From the NCBI GenBank assembly GCA_963746275.1, contig CAVVAX010000046.1, forward strand, positions 51,846-115,845: DNA of 64,000 nucleotides, written 5' to 3'. Source of the stretch: JAEULH01 sp963746275. Lineage in GTDB: Bacteria; Pseudomonadota; Alphaproteobacteria; Rhodospirillales; Defluviicoccaceae. The notes under the pieces are model-generated. The model saw nothing but the letters and a program-made list of their open reading frames with translations. It searched no databases and was not told the DNA's origin. Numbering within the stretch: position 1 is the first letter of the stretch; each line of letters opens with the position of its first letter. Of the stretch, positions 1-9,478 are shown one piece after another. Position numbers and translations under genes: made by a program.

Positions 1-54
1 GCTGCCGACCTTCTTGCCGTTCAGCCAGGTGAAAAGGAGGGTGCCGACGTCCAT
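1..54 (-). CDS. NDUFA12-like NADH:ubiquinone oxidoreductase accessory subunit, 5' end only
   Basis: Only the first 18 codons lie in the window; the gene runs off the left edge. They begin MDVGTLLFTWLNG, which resembles the start of alphaproteobacterial NDUFA12 proteins (typically xxGTxLFTWLxGxxVG). That family is a small accessory subunit of respiratory complex I. The ATG at 52-54 is the only start candidate in frame nearby. The call rests on a short stretch, so another small protein is possible. Confidence 0.5.
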   Translation of the reverse strand, partial: MDVGTLLFTWLNGKKVGS

Positions 55-319
55 CCGCTTGAGCCTGCTGTCATATTGAAGCCGCGTCCGCCCGTGACGC
101 CGGCGGGGCTGTGAGCGCGGCGACTATGGCACCGACGCCAGCGCCCGTCCAGACGATGCGGCCGGATCCTAAACAGACCCTGAAGGGCCGCTACCCGGCC
201 CGCCTTGTCCTGCGCATGACGCGGGCAATGCCTTGCGAATGATCAGCAGGGACCGCCCGCGCCGGCGATACCGCCTGTCCAAATCATTGAAACCAGGACC
301 CGAAAGCGGCCGCTAGAGT
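55..319. other. Intergenic region with no gene recognised
   Basis: This stretch separates the leftward NDUFA12-like gene from the rightward nif block. Open frames across it are short and have no recognisable protein features. No NifA-type TGT-N10-ACA site was found here, unlike the nifB upstream region. The gap continues to the nifA start at 571, and its second half holds the sigma-54 element at 320 and a possible 7-bp hairpin (GAGCGGG/CCCGCTC) around 477-503. Confidence 0.5.
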
Positions 320-335
320 TGGCACCGGATTTGCG
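320..335 (+). promoter_or_regulatory. Sigma-54 (-24/-12) promoter upstream of nifA
   Basis: TGGCAC (320-325), 5 bases, then TTGCG (331-335) matches the RpoN consensus TGGCAC-N5-TTGCW, with the GG and GC doublets at the required spacing. It points toward nifA, whose start is about 235 bp downstream. No activator site was found upstream, so which enhancer-binding protein would act here is unknown. Confidence 0.6.
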
Positions 336-570
336 ACGCGGCCGCAACATTGGGACGGGAAGCCGTCATGGAATTTTGGCCGAAGAGGCCGCAGCTAAGG
401 ACGCAAGGCTTGGTTCGCTTCCAGTGGACGCAGCGCCGTGAGCACGCCTCGGCACGAGGAGATCGCTGACAACCCTGAGCGGGCCGCAATGCCCCCCGCT
501 CGGGGCAGGGCGCGGCGGGACGATGCGTTCTACCGCTGCTTGCCTCCAACCATCATCAGGATCACAGCGC

Positions 571-2220
<1,650 letters not shown>

Positions 2221-2230
2221 CTGCTCCGCC

Positions 2231-2400
2231 GTCATCGCCGTGCTCGTCACGGCGTTCCACGTGGACCCGCGGAACACGTCCGCGGGTGACGAAGAACGAG
2301 AAATCGCCGGCGGTGGCCTTACTCCCCGAGGTTCTTTCAACCGTCATCGCCGTGCTCGTCACGGCGATCCATGGCCCGCGAAACAAGCCCGCGGACGACG
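2231..2400. repeat. Two pairs of 29-bp GTCA...TCCA hairpin repeats
   Basis: Between nifA and nifB there are hairpins at 2231-2259 and 2343-2371 (GTCA, stem CGCCGTG, loop CTCGT, complementary stem, TCCA). Each is followed by a unit in the opposite orientation: 2262-2290 (TGGA, CCCGCGG, loop, CCGCGGG, TGAC) and a degraded copy at about 2372-2399. The two pairs are near-direct repeats of each other, about 112 bp apart. They belong to a family also seen near 7.6-7.9, 33.3 and 52.3 kb. Confidence 0.75.
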
Positions 2401-2433
2401 GTATGGGAAAATGGAGGCGGTCGTCGCCCCGAC

Positions 2434-2468
2434 TGTCGAATGTCCGACACGATGTCGCAAGCCGCACA
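2434..2468 (+). promoter_or_regulatory. Two tandem NifA upstream activator sequences (TGT-N10-ACA)
   Basis: Perfect TGT-N10-ACA matches occur at 2434-2449 and 2453-2468, 19 bp apart start to start. They lie 59-93 bp upstream of the -24 element of the nifB promoter at 2527. NifA is known to bind this motif and contact sigma-54 polymerase by DNA looping. Spacing of about two helical turns would put both sites on nearly the same face of the DNA. Confidence 0.8.
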
Positions 2469-2526
2469 TGCCCGCAAGCGGCACTCCTTCTGCGCATGAA
2501 CCCGCAGAAACAACGGCTTAGCAGCT

Positions 2527-2542
2527 TGGCACGGCGGTTGCT
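2527..2542 (+). promoter_or_regulatory. Sigma-54 (-24/-12) promoter of nifB
   Basis: TGGCAC (2527-2532), 5 bases, then TTGCT (2538-2542) is a full match to the RpoN consensus. It lies about 60 bp downstream of the tandem NifA sites and 52-77 bp upstream of the possible nifB starts. This is the expected architecture of a NifA-activated nif promoter, and it probably drives nifB-fdxN-nifT and perhaps the ferritin-like gene. Confidence 0.85.
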
Positions 2543-2618
2543 GTAACTGACGGGCGGCGGCGTATCGCGGTCGTGGCTTGTCGGAGAGGGCGCATGCAGC
2601 GGACCGTCGTTTCCCTTG

Positions 2619-4103
2619 ATGCCATCGCCGGCCGCGCCGGGCCCGCACGCCGCGGCCACGACGGAAGCCAGCAGCGGCGGCGCCAAGGCGCCAGCCTGCG
2701 CCAGCGCCTGCGGCGGCGCGCCTCGGGCGGCGGCCAAGGACTTGCCCCCGGACATCCAGGCGAAGATCGCCGACCACCCCTGCTACAGCGACGAGGCCCA
2801 CCACTACTTCGCCCGCATGCACATCGCCGTGGCGCCTGCATGCAACATCCAGTGCCACTACTGCAACCGCAAGTACGACTGCGCCAACGAGAGCCGTCCC
2901 GGCGTCGTCAGCAAGCGGCTGGACCCGGATCAGGCGGTGGCCAAGGTTCTGGCCGTCGCCGCCGAGATGCCGCAGCTCTCGGTCGTGGGCATTGCCGGCC
3001 CCGGGGACGCCCTCGCCAACCCCAGCGCCACGTTCGAGACGTTCGAGCGGATCGCGGCGGCGCTTCCCGACGTCAAGCTGTGCCTGTCGACCAATGGCCT
3101 CGCCCTTCCCGATCACGTCGAGGCGATCAGGGCGCTCAACATCTCCCACGTCACCGTCACGCTGAACGCCATCGACCCCGACGTCGGGGCGAAGATCTAT
3201 CCCTGGATCTCGTTCGACCGCAGGCGCTGGACCGGCAGGGCTGCGGCGGAGATCCTGCTCGCCCGGCAGAAGGAGGGCATTGCCGCCCTGGTCGCGGCAG
3301 GGGTGCTGGTGAAGATCAACTCGGTGCTCATCCCAGGCGTCAACGACGACCACCTCGTCGAGGTGAACGCTGAAGTCCAGCGCTGGGGCGTCTTCCTGCA
3401 CAACGTCATGCCACTGATCTCGGATCCGGCGCACGGCACCCATTACGGGCTGAGCGGCCAGCGCGGGCCAACTCCTGGCGAGCTTAAGGGCTTGCAGGAC
3501 AGGCTCGGCGGCGGAGCGAAGCTGATGAAGCATTGCCGCCAGTGTCGGGCCGATGCCGTCGGCCTGCTGGGCGAGGACCGCAATGCCGACTTCGCCGAGG
3601 ATCGCGCCAAGGCGGAGCCGCCGGCCGTCGATCCGGTCAAGCGCCAGGTCTACCGCCGGCTCGTCGCCCGCGAGCGCGCCGATCGCCAGGCCGCCTCCGC
3701 CGAGGCCGCCGCGCACCTCGCCGCCGCGGCAGGCGACGAAAGCCTGCTCGTCGCCGTCTGCACCCGCGGCAGCGGCCGGGTCAACCAGCACTTTGGCCAG
3801 GCGAGCGAGTTCCAGATCTATGAGGTCGACCGGGCCGGCGTGCGGCTCATCGGCCACCGCCGCGCGGGCCGCTATTGCCAGGGCGGCGACGGCAACGACG
3901 ACGTGCTCGAGCACACGATCGCCGCGCTCGACGGCGTCAGCGTCGTGCTGACGGCCAAGGTTGGCCGCTGCCCCGCAGACCGGCTCGCCCAGGCCGGCAT
4001 CACCGTCTTCGATGATTTCGCCGGCCAGTACATCGAGCCGGCAGCGGCCGCCGCCTTCCGCGCCCTCACCGCAAGCGAAGCCGCCATCGCCAGATCGGCC
4101 TGA
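2619..4103 (+). CDS. nifB: NifB, FeMo-cofactor core synthase (radical SAM)
   Basis: NifB fuses [4Fe-4S] clusters into the carbide-containing NifB-co precursor of FeMo-co. The radical SAM motif is CNIQCHYC (C-X3-C-X2-C) about 75 residues in, followed by the NifB hallmark NRKYDCANESRPGVVS. The last ~110 residues form a NifX/NafY-like cofactor-binding domain (from LLVAVCTRGSGRVNQHFGQ). Length is about 494 aa, normal for the fused form. Start choice is uncertain. ATG 2619 (or TTG 2616) has no good ribosome site, whereas ATG 2594 in another frame has GGAGAGGG just upstream and reads MQRTVVSLDAIA, which looks like a NifB N-terminus. The true start is therefore probably 2594 with an indel near 2640. 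Promoter and NifA sites lie just upstream. Confidence 0.95.
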   Translation: MPSPAAPGPHAAATTEASSGGAKAPACASACGGAPRAAAKDLPPDIQAKIADHPCYSDEAHHYFARMHIAVAPACNIQCHYCNRKYDCANESRPGVVSKRLDPDQAVAKVLAVAAEMPQLSVVGIAGPGDALANPSATFETFERIAAALPDVKLCLSTNGLALPDHVEAIRALNISHVTVTLNAIDPDVGAKIYPWISFDRRRWTGRAAAEILLARQKEGIAALVAAGVLVKINSVLIPGVNDDHLVEVNAEVQRWGVFLHNVMPLISDPAHGTHYGLSGQRGPTPGELKGLQDRLGGGAKLMKHCRQCRADAVGLLGEDRNADFAEDRAKAEPPAVDPVKRQVYRRLVARERADRQAASAEAAAHLAAAAGDESLLVAVCTRGSGRVNQHFGQASEFQIYEVDRAGVRLIGHRRAGRYCQGGDGNDDVLEHTIAALDGVSVVLTAKVGRCPADRLAQAGITVFDDFAGQYIEPAAAAAFRALTASEAAIARSA

Positions 4104-4155
4104 AGCCATTGCCAAGGAGCGGGCAGCCGCTCACCGAACCCGAAAGGATAAAGTC

Positions 4156-4347
4156 ATGGCCTACAAGATCGTCACCGGCACCTGCACAGTCTGCGGCGCC
4201 TGCGAGTTCGACTGCCCCAACAGCGCAGTCACCATGAAGGGCGACAGCTACACCATCGTCGCCTCCAAGTGCACGGAATGCGACGGCCTGTTCGACGCGC
4301 CGCAGTGCGTCTCGGTCTGCCCTGCCGACAGCATCGTCGCCGCCTGA
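4156..4347 (+). CDS. fdxN: FdxN-type 2[4Fe-4S] ferredoxin
   Basis: This is a 63-aa ferredoxin carrying eight cluster cysteines: C10-X2-C13-X2-C16-X3-C20 and C39-X2-C42-X8-C51-X3-C55. The eight-residue spacer in the second motif is typical of ferredoxins found beside nifB. Proteins of this type donate electrons in nitrogen fixation, including to NifB-dependent cofactor synthesis. It lies 52 bp after nifB on the same strand and is probably in its transcript. Confidence 0.9.
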   Translation: MAYKIVTGTCTVCGACEFDCPNSAVTMKGDSYTIVASKCTECDGLFDAPQCVSVCPADSIVAA

Positions 4348-4382
4348 TCGCAAAGCACGGCGTTTGCAGCAAGGAGGACGCG

Positions 4383-4592
4383 ATGAAGGTGATGATCCGC
4401 AAGAGCGGGGAGACGTTCTCGGCCTACGTCGCCAAGAAGGACTTGGAGCAAACCATCGTCGAGGCGCAAACGCCGACGCTGTGGGGCGGCTGGGTCGAAC
4501 TTGCCAATGGCTGGCGGCTGCAACTGCCGGACATGGCGACCGACACCCGGCTGCCAATCACCGTCGAGGCGCGCAGGCTGAGCGCCGACTGA
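4383..4592 (+). CDS. nifT: NifT/FixU family protein
   Basis: This is a 69-aa protein beginning MKVMIRKSGETFSAYVAKKD with the family's central tryptophan-rich part (LWGGWVELANGW). NifT/FixU proteins are small proteins of nif clusters with no clear biochemical role and are often dispensable. AAGGAGG at about 4370-4376 sits at good spacing before the ATG. The gene follows fdxN by 35 bp, the usual position after nifB-fdxN. Confidence 0.9.
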   Translation: MKVMIRKSGETFSAYVAKKDLEQTIVEAQTPTLWGGWVELANGWRLQLPDMATDTRLPITVEARRLSAD

Positions 4593-4747
4593 ACAACGAC
4601 CGGCTGGGGAACTCGCGGCCGGCCGGTCTGCGTTTCGGTCGCTCTCGCACGTCAACCGGAACCTTGTCTCCGCCCTCCCGTTGATCTCCCGCACCCCGGG
4701 CCGCCGCCGGCGGCCCGCCCGCCGGACATCAGCACGGGAGTATCCTC

Positions 4748-5658
4748 ATGGCCTTCAACCCGCTGCAAGAGCGCGGTATCCCCATGGACAAGCAGCTCCG
4801 CAACTGGTCGGAGCTGAACGTCGGCCCTTACAACAAACTCGACGTCCATCCCTACAGCCAGTGCCGGGTCATCACCATGAACGGCGCCGAGGTCGAGGCG
4901 GCGATCTTCTCTCATCAGTTCGCCCGCCATTGTGACGACATCGATCTCAAGCGGCAGCTCGCCATGGTCCGCCGGGTGGAGCAGCAGCAGCAGAAGGCGG
5001 TGAACTGGCTCACCCCGGGCGAGGCCAGCAACCTCGAGGTCACGATCGGCTACGAGCAGGTCGCCGTCGACCTGACCGCCTGGATCGCCCGCAACGAGCC
5101 CGACCCCTACGCCAAGCAGTGTTACGATTTCGGCCTGCTCGAGGACTTCGACCATCTCTATCGCTACGCCAACCTGCTCGACATGCTGGAGGGCAAGAAG
5201 GCGCGCGAGATCGTCAAGGATCTCACCGAGATTCTACTACTCGTTCATGCAGACCGAGCCCGACCCGCGCATCCGCCAGCTCTGGGAACTGCACCTCAAC
5301 ATGGAGATCGAGCACCTTCGCCAAGCCTGCGAGCTGATGCGCAAGCTGGACAAAATCGACCCGGAGACCATCCTGCCGAAGGAATTGCCGGAGCCGGTCC
5401 GCTTCGAGTTCTAATCGTGAGTACGTTCGCGAGGTTCTGAGAACGCAGGTCGGCCTGACCACCGACGGCATCGACTTCACGGCGCTCGCGAAGCTGCCGC
5501 CGAACCACCGCTACCACGAGTACCAGAAGGCTGTGCACGACGACCTTGCCGTGCCGAGCGAGCAGGTCGTTCGCGATCACATCAAGGCCAAGGGCGGCGA
5601 GTATCGGGAGCAACCCGGCGGCCGGCACCCGGTTAACGAGCTCGAAGCCGCCGAGTAG
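4748..5658 (+). CDS. Ferritin-like protein of the nif cluster, frameshifted and probably internally shortened
   Basis: The start MAFNPLQERGIPMDKQ is followed by helical segments rich in iron-ligand-type residues: RRVEQQQQKAVNWL, IGYEQVAVDLTAW, LLEDFDHLYRYANLL and, after a frameshift near 5235, ELHLNMEIEHLRQAC with an ExxH motif. This suggests a ferritin/rubrerythrin-like four-helix di-iron protein. A second shift near 5411 opens the tail EYVREVLRTQVGL, which runs to the stop at 5656-5658. As I remember the family, full-length members are about 400 aa, with some 100 residues between the EDFDH and EIEH segments that are absent here. The exact role is unknown; iron handling or oxygen protection is inferred from position. 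Confidence 0.65.
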
Positions 5659-5682
5659 GGCATCCGCGCGTCCCACCTGCTG

Positions 5683-5724
5683 GCCCCTCCCTGCACTCGA
5701 CGCCGACCGGGCGGTCGGAGGGGC
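5683..5724 (+). terminator. Nested inverted repeat, possible transcription terminator
   Basis: GCCCCTCC (5683-5690) pairs with GGAGGGGC (5717-5724), and an inner arm CCGACC (5703-5708) can pair with GGTCGG (5713-5718). It begins 25 bp after the end of the ferritin-like gene, a natural place to end the nif transcript. There is no T-run, so an intrinsic terminator is only a possibility. The rest of the gap to 5918 shows nothing else. Confidence 0.35.
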
Positions 5725-5918
5725 TCAGCCTCCTTCCAGCTTTCCCCTAGGCGCCCCCGCAACCCAGCCATGCTTGTTCCTGCCGCAGCGTGGGCGCCTT
5801 CGCCCTGTGCGGCGACGGGATCGCTCTGTTAGTCTGCGGACGAGCCAGAACCATAATGTTGGGCGGATAACGTTGTCCCGAGGAGGGCAGCCAGCCGCCG
5901 GCGCGGAGAGAGGACAGC

Positions 5919-7193
5919 ATGGCCGCCTTCACCGGGACAAGACGCAGCGACACGATCAGCTTCGATGATGTTTCACGGGGCGTCGTGGTCGATCCCACGG
6001 GCGCGACGCCATCGGAAGGGCGCGACGTCATCCTCGGCCTCGGCGGCGACGACACCATCCATGGCGGCTTTGGGGGCCCCGACGACATCAGCGGCGGCGA
6101 CGGCAACGACACCATCACCGGCGACGGCACCCTGCGCGGCGACGGCGGCAACGACGCGATCCGGACGCTGGGCGTCGGTGACACCACCGCGCGCGGCGGC
6201 GCAGGAAGCGACAGAGTCGAAGGTTATGCCGACACCGGAACGCTGAAGCTCTACGGCGATGGCGGCGACGACTGGCTGGGGTCGAACTCCGACGACGGCG
6301 ACCCCACCACCTTCCTCTACGGCGGTGCCGGCAACGACACCTTGCAGGCGGCGTCGAACTTCAACAACGCACCCTTCGGCCTCGGCACCGATCGGCTGGA
6401 GGGCGGCGTCGGCAACGACACGTACGTCGTGTTCCAGGCCGCGGATGCCGTCGTCGAGGCGCCGGGCGCAGGCATCGACACGGTGCAGAGTTGGGCCGAC
6501 CTCGTCCTGCCCGAGAACGTCGAGAACCTGACGCTGCTGTCGACCGGCTACATCTCCTACGGCAACGACGTCGCCACCGGTAACGAGCTGAACAACGTGA
6601 TCCGGGGCAACGTCGAGAACAACCGGATTGGCGGCGGCGACGGGGACGATACGCTCTATGGCCGCGACACCGGCCTGCCGCCGGTGGACTGGTATGGGGA
6701 TCCCTACGCCGATGCCGACACGATCCGCGGCGGCGGGGGTAACGATACGATCTACGGCGGCGACGGACACGCTACCTGGGACGGCAACGATAGCCTCTAT
6801 GGCGATGCCGGCGCCGACGTGCTGATCGGCCAAGCCGGCGCCGACACGCTGTCAGGGGGCGGCGGCAGCGACATCTACCGCTATACAAGCATCAGCAACT
6901 CACCCGCCGGCGGCGACGCCATCCTCGACTTCACCGGCGTCGGCGCCGCCGCTGGCGATCGTATCGATCTCTCCACCGTCGACGCCGACGCCACCAGGGG
7001 TGGCCGCCAGGCGTTCACCTTCGTCACCGCCGACCTGACTCGCGCTGGGCAGCTCCACGTGGTCGAGTCCGGCAGCGGCGCCTCCCTGGTTCAGGGCGAG
7101 GTCGACGGCAGGAAAGGCGTCGACTTCGCCATTGCGGTCAGCGACGCTGACGCTGAAGCGGCCGACTGGACCGCCGGCGACTTCATCCTATAG
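5919..7193 (+). CDS. RTX (hemolysin-type calcium-binding repeat) secreted protein
   Basis: This is a 424-aa acidic protein made largely of glycine/aspartate nonapeptide repeats (GGxGxDxUx), for example LGGDDTIHGG, GGDGNDTITG and GGGGNDTIYGGDG. They cluster at about residues 40-130, 230-260 and 275-325. Such repeats bind calcium and fold into a parallel beta-roll outside the cell, usually after type I secretion. The last ~100 residues form a compact non-repeat part, as in C-terminal RTX secretion regions. There is no enzymatic domain, so its function beyond calcium binding is unknown. No type I secretion genes are adjacent. The start at 5919 follows GGAGAGAGGA. Confidence 0.85.
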   Translation: MAAFTGTRRSDTISFDDVSRGVVVDPTGATPSEGRDVILGLGGDDTIHGGFGGPDDISGGDGNDTITGDGTLRGDGGNDAIRTLGVGDTTARGGAGSDRVEGYADTGTLKLYGDGGDDWLGSNSDDGDPTTFLYGGAGNDTLQAASNFNNAPFGLGTDRLEGGVGNDTYVVFQAADAVVEAPGAGIDTVQSWADLVLPENVENLTLLSTGYISYGNDVATGNELNNVIRGNVENNRIGGGDGDDTLYGRDTGLPPVDWYGDPYADADTIRGGGGNDTIYGGDGHATWDGNDSLYGDAGADVLIGQAGADTLSGGGGSDIYRYTSISNSPAGGDAILDFTGVGAAAGDRIDLSTVDADATRGGRQAFTFVTADLTRAGQLHVVESGSGASLVQGEVDGRKGVDFAIAVSDADAEAADWTAGDFIL

Positions 7194-7215
7194 AGCCGTA
7201 TCCTATAGAGCCGTC
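7186..7215. repeat. 15-bp tandem duplication across the RTX stop codon
   Basis: TCCTATAGAGCCGT occurs at 7186 and again at 7201, in immediate tandem with one varying base per 15-bp unit. The first copy contains the RTX stop codon. The duplication abuts the transposase remnant, so it may mark an insertion or deletion scar. Confidence 0.6.
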
Positions 7216-7545
7216 CGCGGTGGAGCGCGAGGACGGCGTTGGCGAAGACGAGGAGCTTGCAGCTTGCGGGCGCAGGCAACGAGGGCGAGCGTGTGCGGCT
7301 TGCCGCGTTAGGTGAGGCGGGCATAGAGGTCTTTGAGCGCCGGGTTCCAGGCATTGGCGGCGGCGAGGCCGCGGCATAGAGCGAGCGGCGGAGGTGGCTT
7401 CGGTCGCCGGCGGTGTGGGCTTTACCGGCCCAGCGACCGCTTGCTGGACCTTCCTCGACCAGGCGCCGCTGTGGCGGGACGGCGCCCAAATCGAGCTGCC
7501 GCTACGGCTGGAGACGGTCCGCCGGCGCTTCACCCGGCAGATGAC
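7205..7545 (-). pseudogene. Degraded IS110-family (IS116/IS110/IS902) transposase, C-terminal remnant
   Basis: Read on the minus strand across frames, the sequence gives SHLRRSLYAAA, then NPALKDLYARL, RGKPHTLALVACARKL and LLVFANAVLAL. This matches the C-terminal signature of IS110-family transposases (LRxxLYMAAxxxxxxNPxxxxFYxRLxxxGKPxKxALxAxxRKLL). The segment carries an internal stop and at least two frame changes. The catalytic N-terminal DEDD domain is absent, so it is a dead fragment. No complete insertion-sequence ends were found. Confidence 0.65.
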
Positions 7546-7615
7546 GCTCTCGCGCTGATGAAGGCACCGCCTACATATGCAGCGCTGGCAACGTTCACTC
7601 TATGGCGTCAAGACG

Positions 7616-7874
7616 TGGATGGCCGCAACAAGTGCGGCCACGACGAGAAAAGCGACATGAGCATGCTATATCACTACGTCATGACAACGGGCTTTTCTGC
7701 ACTCCTTCCTGGCGCCGATGAACCGGGGGAGCGCGACTTGAGAGGTCCATGCCTGCCGCGACAGCCGCGGCCATGACAATGCTTTGATGTTGGCGCCTTA
7801 CCGATCTGCTGGTTAAGGGCGCTCCGTTTACTTGCCTCCCGCAACGTCACCCGCGGGCTTGTTCCGCGGGTCCA
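7616..7874. repeat. Two 29-bp hairpin repeats upstream of the GH3 gene
   Basis: Unit 7616-7644 reads TGGA, GGCCGCA-type stem, loop AACAAG, complementary stem, CGAC. Unit 7846-7874 reads GTCA, CCCGCGG, loop GCTTGTT, CCGCGGG, TCCA. The units are in opposite orientation with different stems but the same ends and loop. The remainder of 7546-7936 contains no convincing gene. Confidence 0.7.
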
Positions 7875-7936
7875 TGTGGATTGCCGCATTAGCGCGCCAA
7901 AGACGTGCGAGGTCTAACGGAGACCAGAGGTAAGCC

Positions 7937-9478
7937 ATGCTCGACGCGACGCCGCTGCTCCGCCTCTATGCTCGGGCCCGGCTGGCGACGCTCGCCCGCC
8001 TCGATGCGGTCGTGGCGCAGCGTCGCCAGCTCATGACGCTAGTGAAGGCGGCGGCGAACACCCGCTTCGGCCGCGACCACGGCTTCGCTGAGATCGGCGA
8101 CGTCGTCTCCTACCAGCGGCGCGTGCGGCTCCGCCGCTACGAGCAGTTCTGGGACGAGTACTGGCAGGCGGACTACCCGGTGCTCGCCGACTGCACCTGG
8201 CCCGGGACCATACCGTTCTTCGCCGTGACCTCGGGGACAACCAGCGGCGTCACCAAGAACATCCCCTGCTCGGCGGCGATGAACCGCTCCAACCGGACGA
8301 GTGCGCTGGACATCCTGGTGCACCATCTCGCCAACAGGCCGCGAAGCCGCATCCTCGCCGGGCGCAGCTTCATGCTCGGCGGCAGCGTCAGGTTGCGCGA
8401 GATGGCGCCCGGCATCTTCAGCGGTGATCTCAGCGGCATCGCCGGCCGCGACGTGCCGTTGTGGGCGCGGCCGCGCTATTTCCCGCCGCGCGAGCTCGAT
8501 GCGATCGACAATTGGGCAGAAAAGATCGAGCGGCTGGCGCCGGCGTCGCTCAGCGCCGACATCCGCTCGATCTCGGGCACGCCGAGCTGGCTCTTGCTCT
8601 TCTTGGAGCGGCTGCGCGAGGTTGCTGGAAGCGACGACCCGCGGCTTGCGGCCCTCTATCCGAACCTCGAGCTGCTGATCCACGGCGGCGTCGGTTTCGC
8701 CCCCTACCGGGCGCGCTTCGCCAGGTTGCTCGAGGGCGGGCACGCCGAGACCCGCGAGGTCTACCCGGCCAGCGAGGGCTTCATCGCGCTCGCCGACTGC
8801 GGGCCGGACGATGGTCTCAGGCTCCAGGTCGACACCGGCCTCTTCTACGAGTTCATCCCCGTCGAAGCCCTGTCGGCGGACCGGCCGCTGCGGCTGTGGC
8901 TGGCCGACGTCGAAATTGGCCGTGACTACGCGCTGGCAGTCACCACCTGCGCCGGGCTGTGGAGCTACCTCATCGGCGACACGGTCCGCTTCGTCGGTCT
9001 GGATCCGCCGCGGATCGTCGTTACCGGCCGAACCTCGTACACGTTATCCGCATTCGGCGAGCACCTGATCGGCGAGGAGATCGAGGATGCCGTGGGCACC
9101 GCGGCGCGAGCCATCGGCCGCGACGTCACCGACTTCACCGTCGGCGCCCTTGTTCCCGGCGCCGAGGCGAACCAAGCCTCCGGCGGGCACCTCTACATCG
9201 TCGAGTTCGAGGGCGAGCCGCCCGGGGAGGCCGATCTCGCCGTCTTCGCGGCCAGCCTCGACGCCCGCCTCGCGGCGCTGAACGAGGACTACGCCTTGCA
9301 CCGCGCCGGCGACTTCGGCATGGCGCCGCCGCGCATCTTGGTCTTCTCGCCCGGCGCCTTCGCCGCCTGGATGCAGAGCCGCGGCAAGCTCGGTGGGCAG
9401 AACAAGGTGCCGCGGGTGATCACGGACGACGCTCTCTTTCGCGCCCTTCGCTCGTTCGTGCGCCGGTCGCAAGCTTGA
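7937..9478 (+). CDS. GH3-family acyl-adenylate synthetase (auxin-responsive GH3-like)
   Basis: This is a 513-aa member of the GH3 superfamily, ANL-type enzymes that adenylate a carboxylic acid and often conjugate it to an amino acid. The ATP/AMP-binding loop TSGTTSGVTKNIP is at about residues 98-110, YPASEGFIALAD is the A5-like motif, and GDTVRFV marks the hinge region. Length fits bacterial GH3 proteins. Substrates of bacterial members are mostly unknown, so amide synthesis here is inference. No biosynthetic partner lies next to it. Its last ~20 codons overlap the convergent MscS gene. Confidence 0.85.
   Translation: MLDATPLLRLYARARLATLARLDAVVAQRRQLMTLVKAAANTRFGRDHGFAEIGDVVSYQRRVRLRRYEQFWDEYWQADYPVLADCTWPGTIPFFAVTSGTTSGVTKNIPCSAAMNRSNRTSALDILVHHLANRPRSRILAGRSFMLGGSVRLREMAPGIFSGDLSGIAGRDVPLWARPRYFPPRELDAIDNWAEKIERLAPASLSADIRSISGTPSWLLLFLERLREVAGSDDPRLAALYPNLELLIHGGVGFAPYRARFARLLEGGHAETREVYPASEGFIALADCGPDDGLRLQVDTGLFYEFIPVEALSADRPLRLWLADVEIGRDYALAVTTCAGLWSYLIGDTVRFVGLDPPRIVVTGRTSYTLSAFGEHLIGEEIEDAVGTAARAIGRDVTDFTVGALVPGAEANQASGGHLYIVEFEGEPPGEADLAVFAASLDARLAALNEDYALHRAGDFGMAPPRILVFSPGAFAAWMQSRGKLGGQNKVPRVITDDALFRALRSFVRRSQA

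Noticed and set aside
2337..4115. A 592-aa minus-strand open frame antisense to nifB
   Set aside because: High GC leaves antisense frames open; the frame has low-complexity Gly/Ala/Asp composition, no motifs, and covers a clearly real nifB.
5965..6833. Frames in the RTX gene (a 93-aa plus-strand and a 286-aa minus-strand open frame)
   Set aside because: Repetitive GGC GAC codons stay open in several frames; only the 5919-7193 frame gives the calcium-binding nonapeptides.
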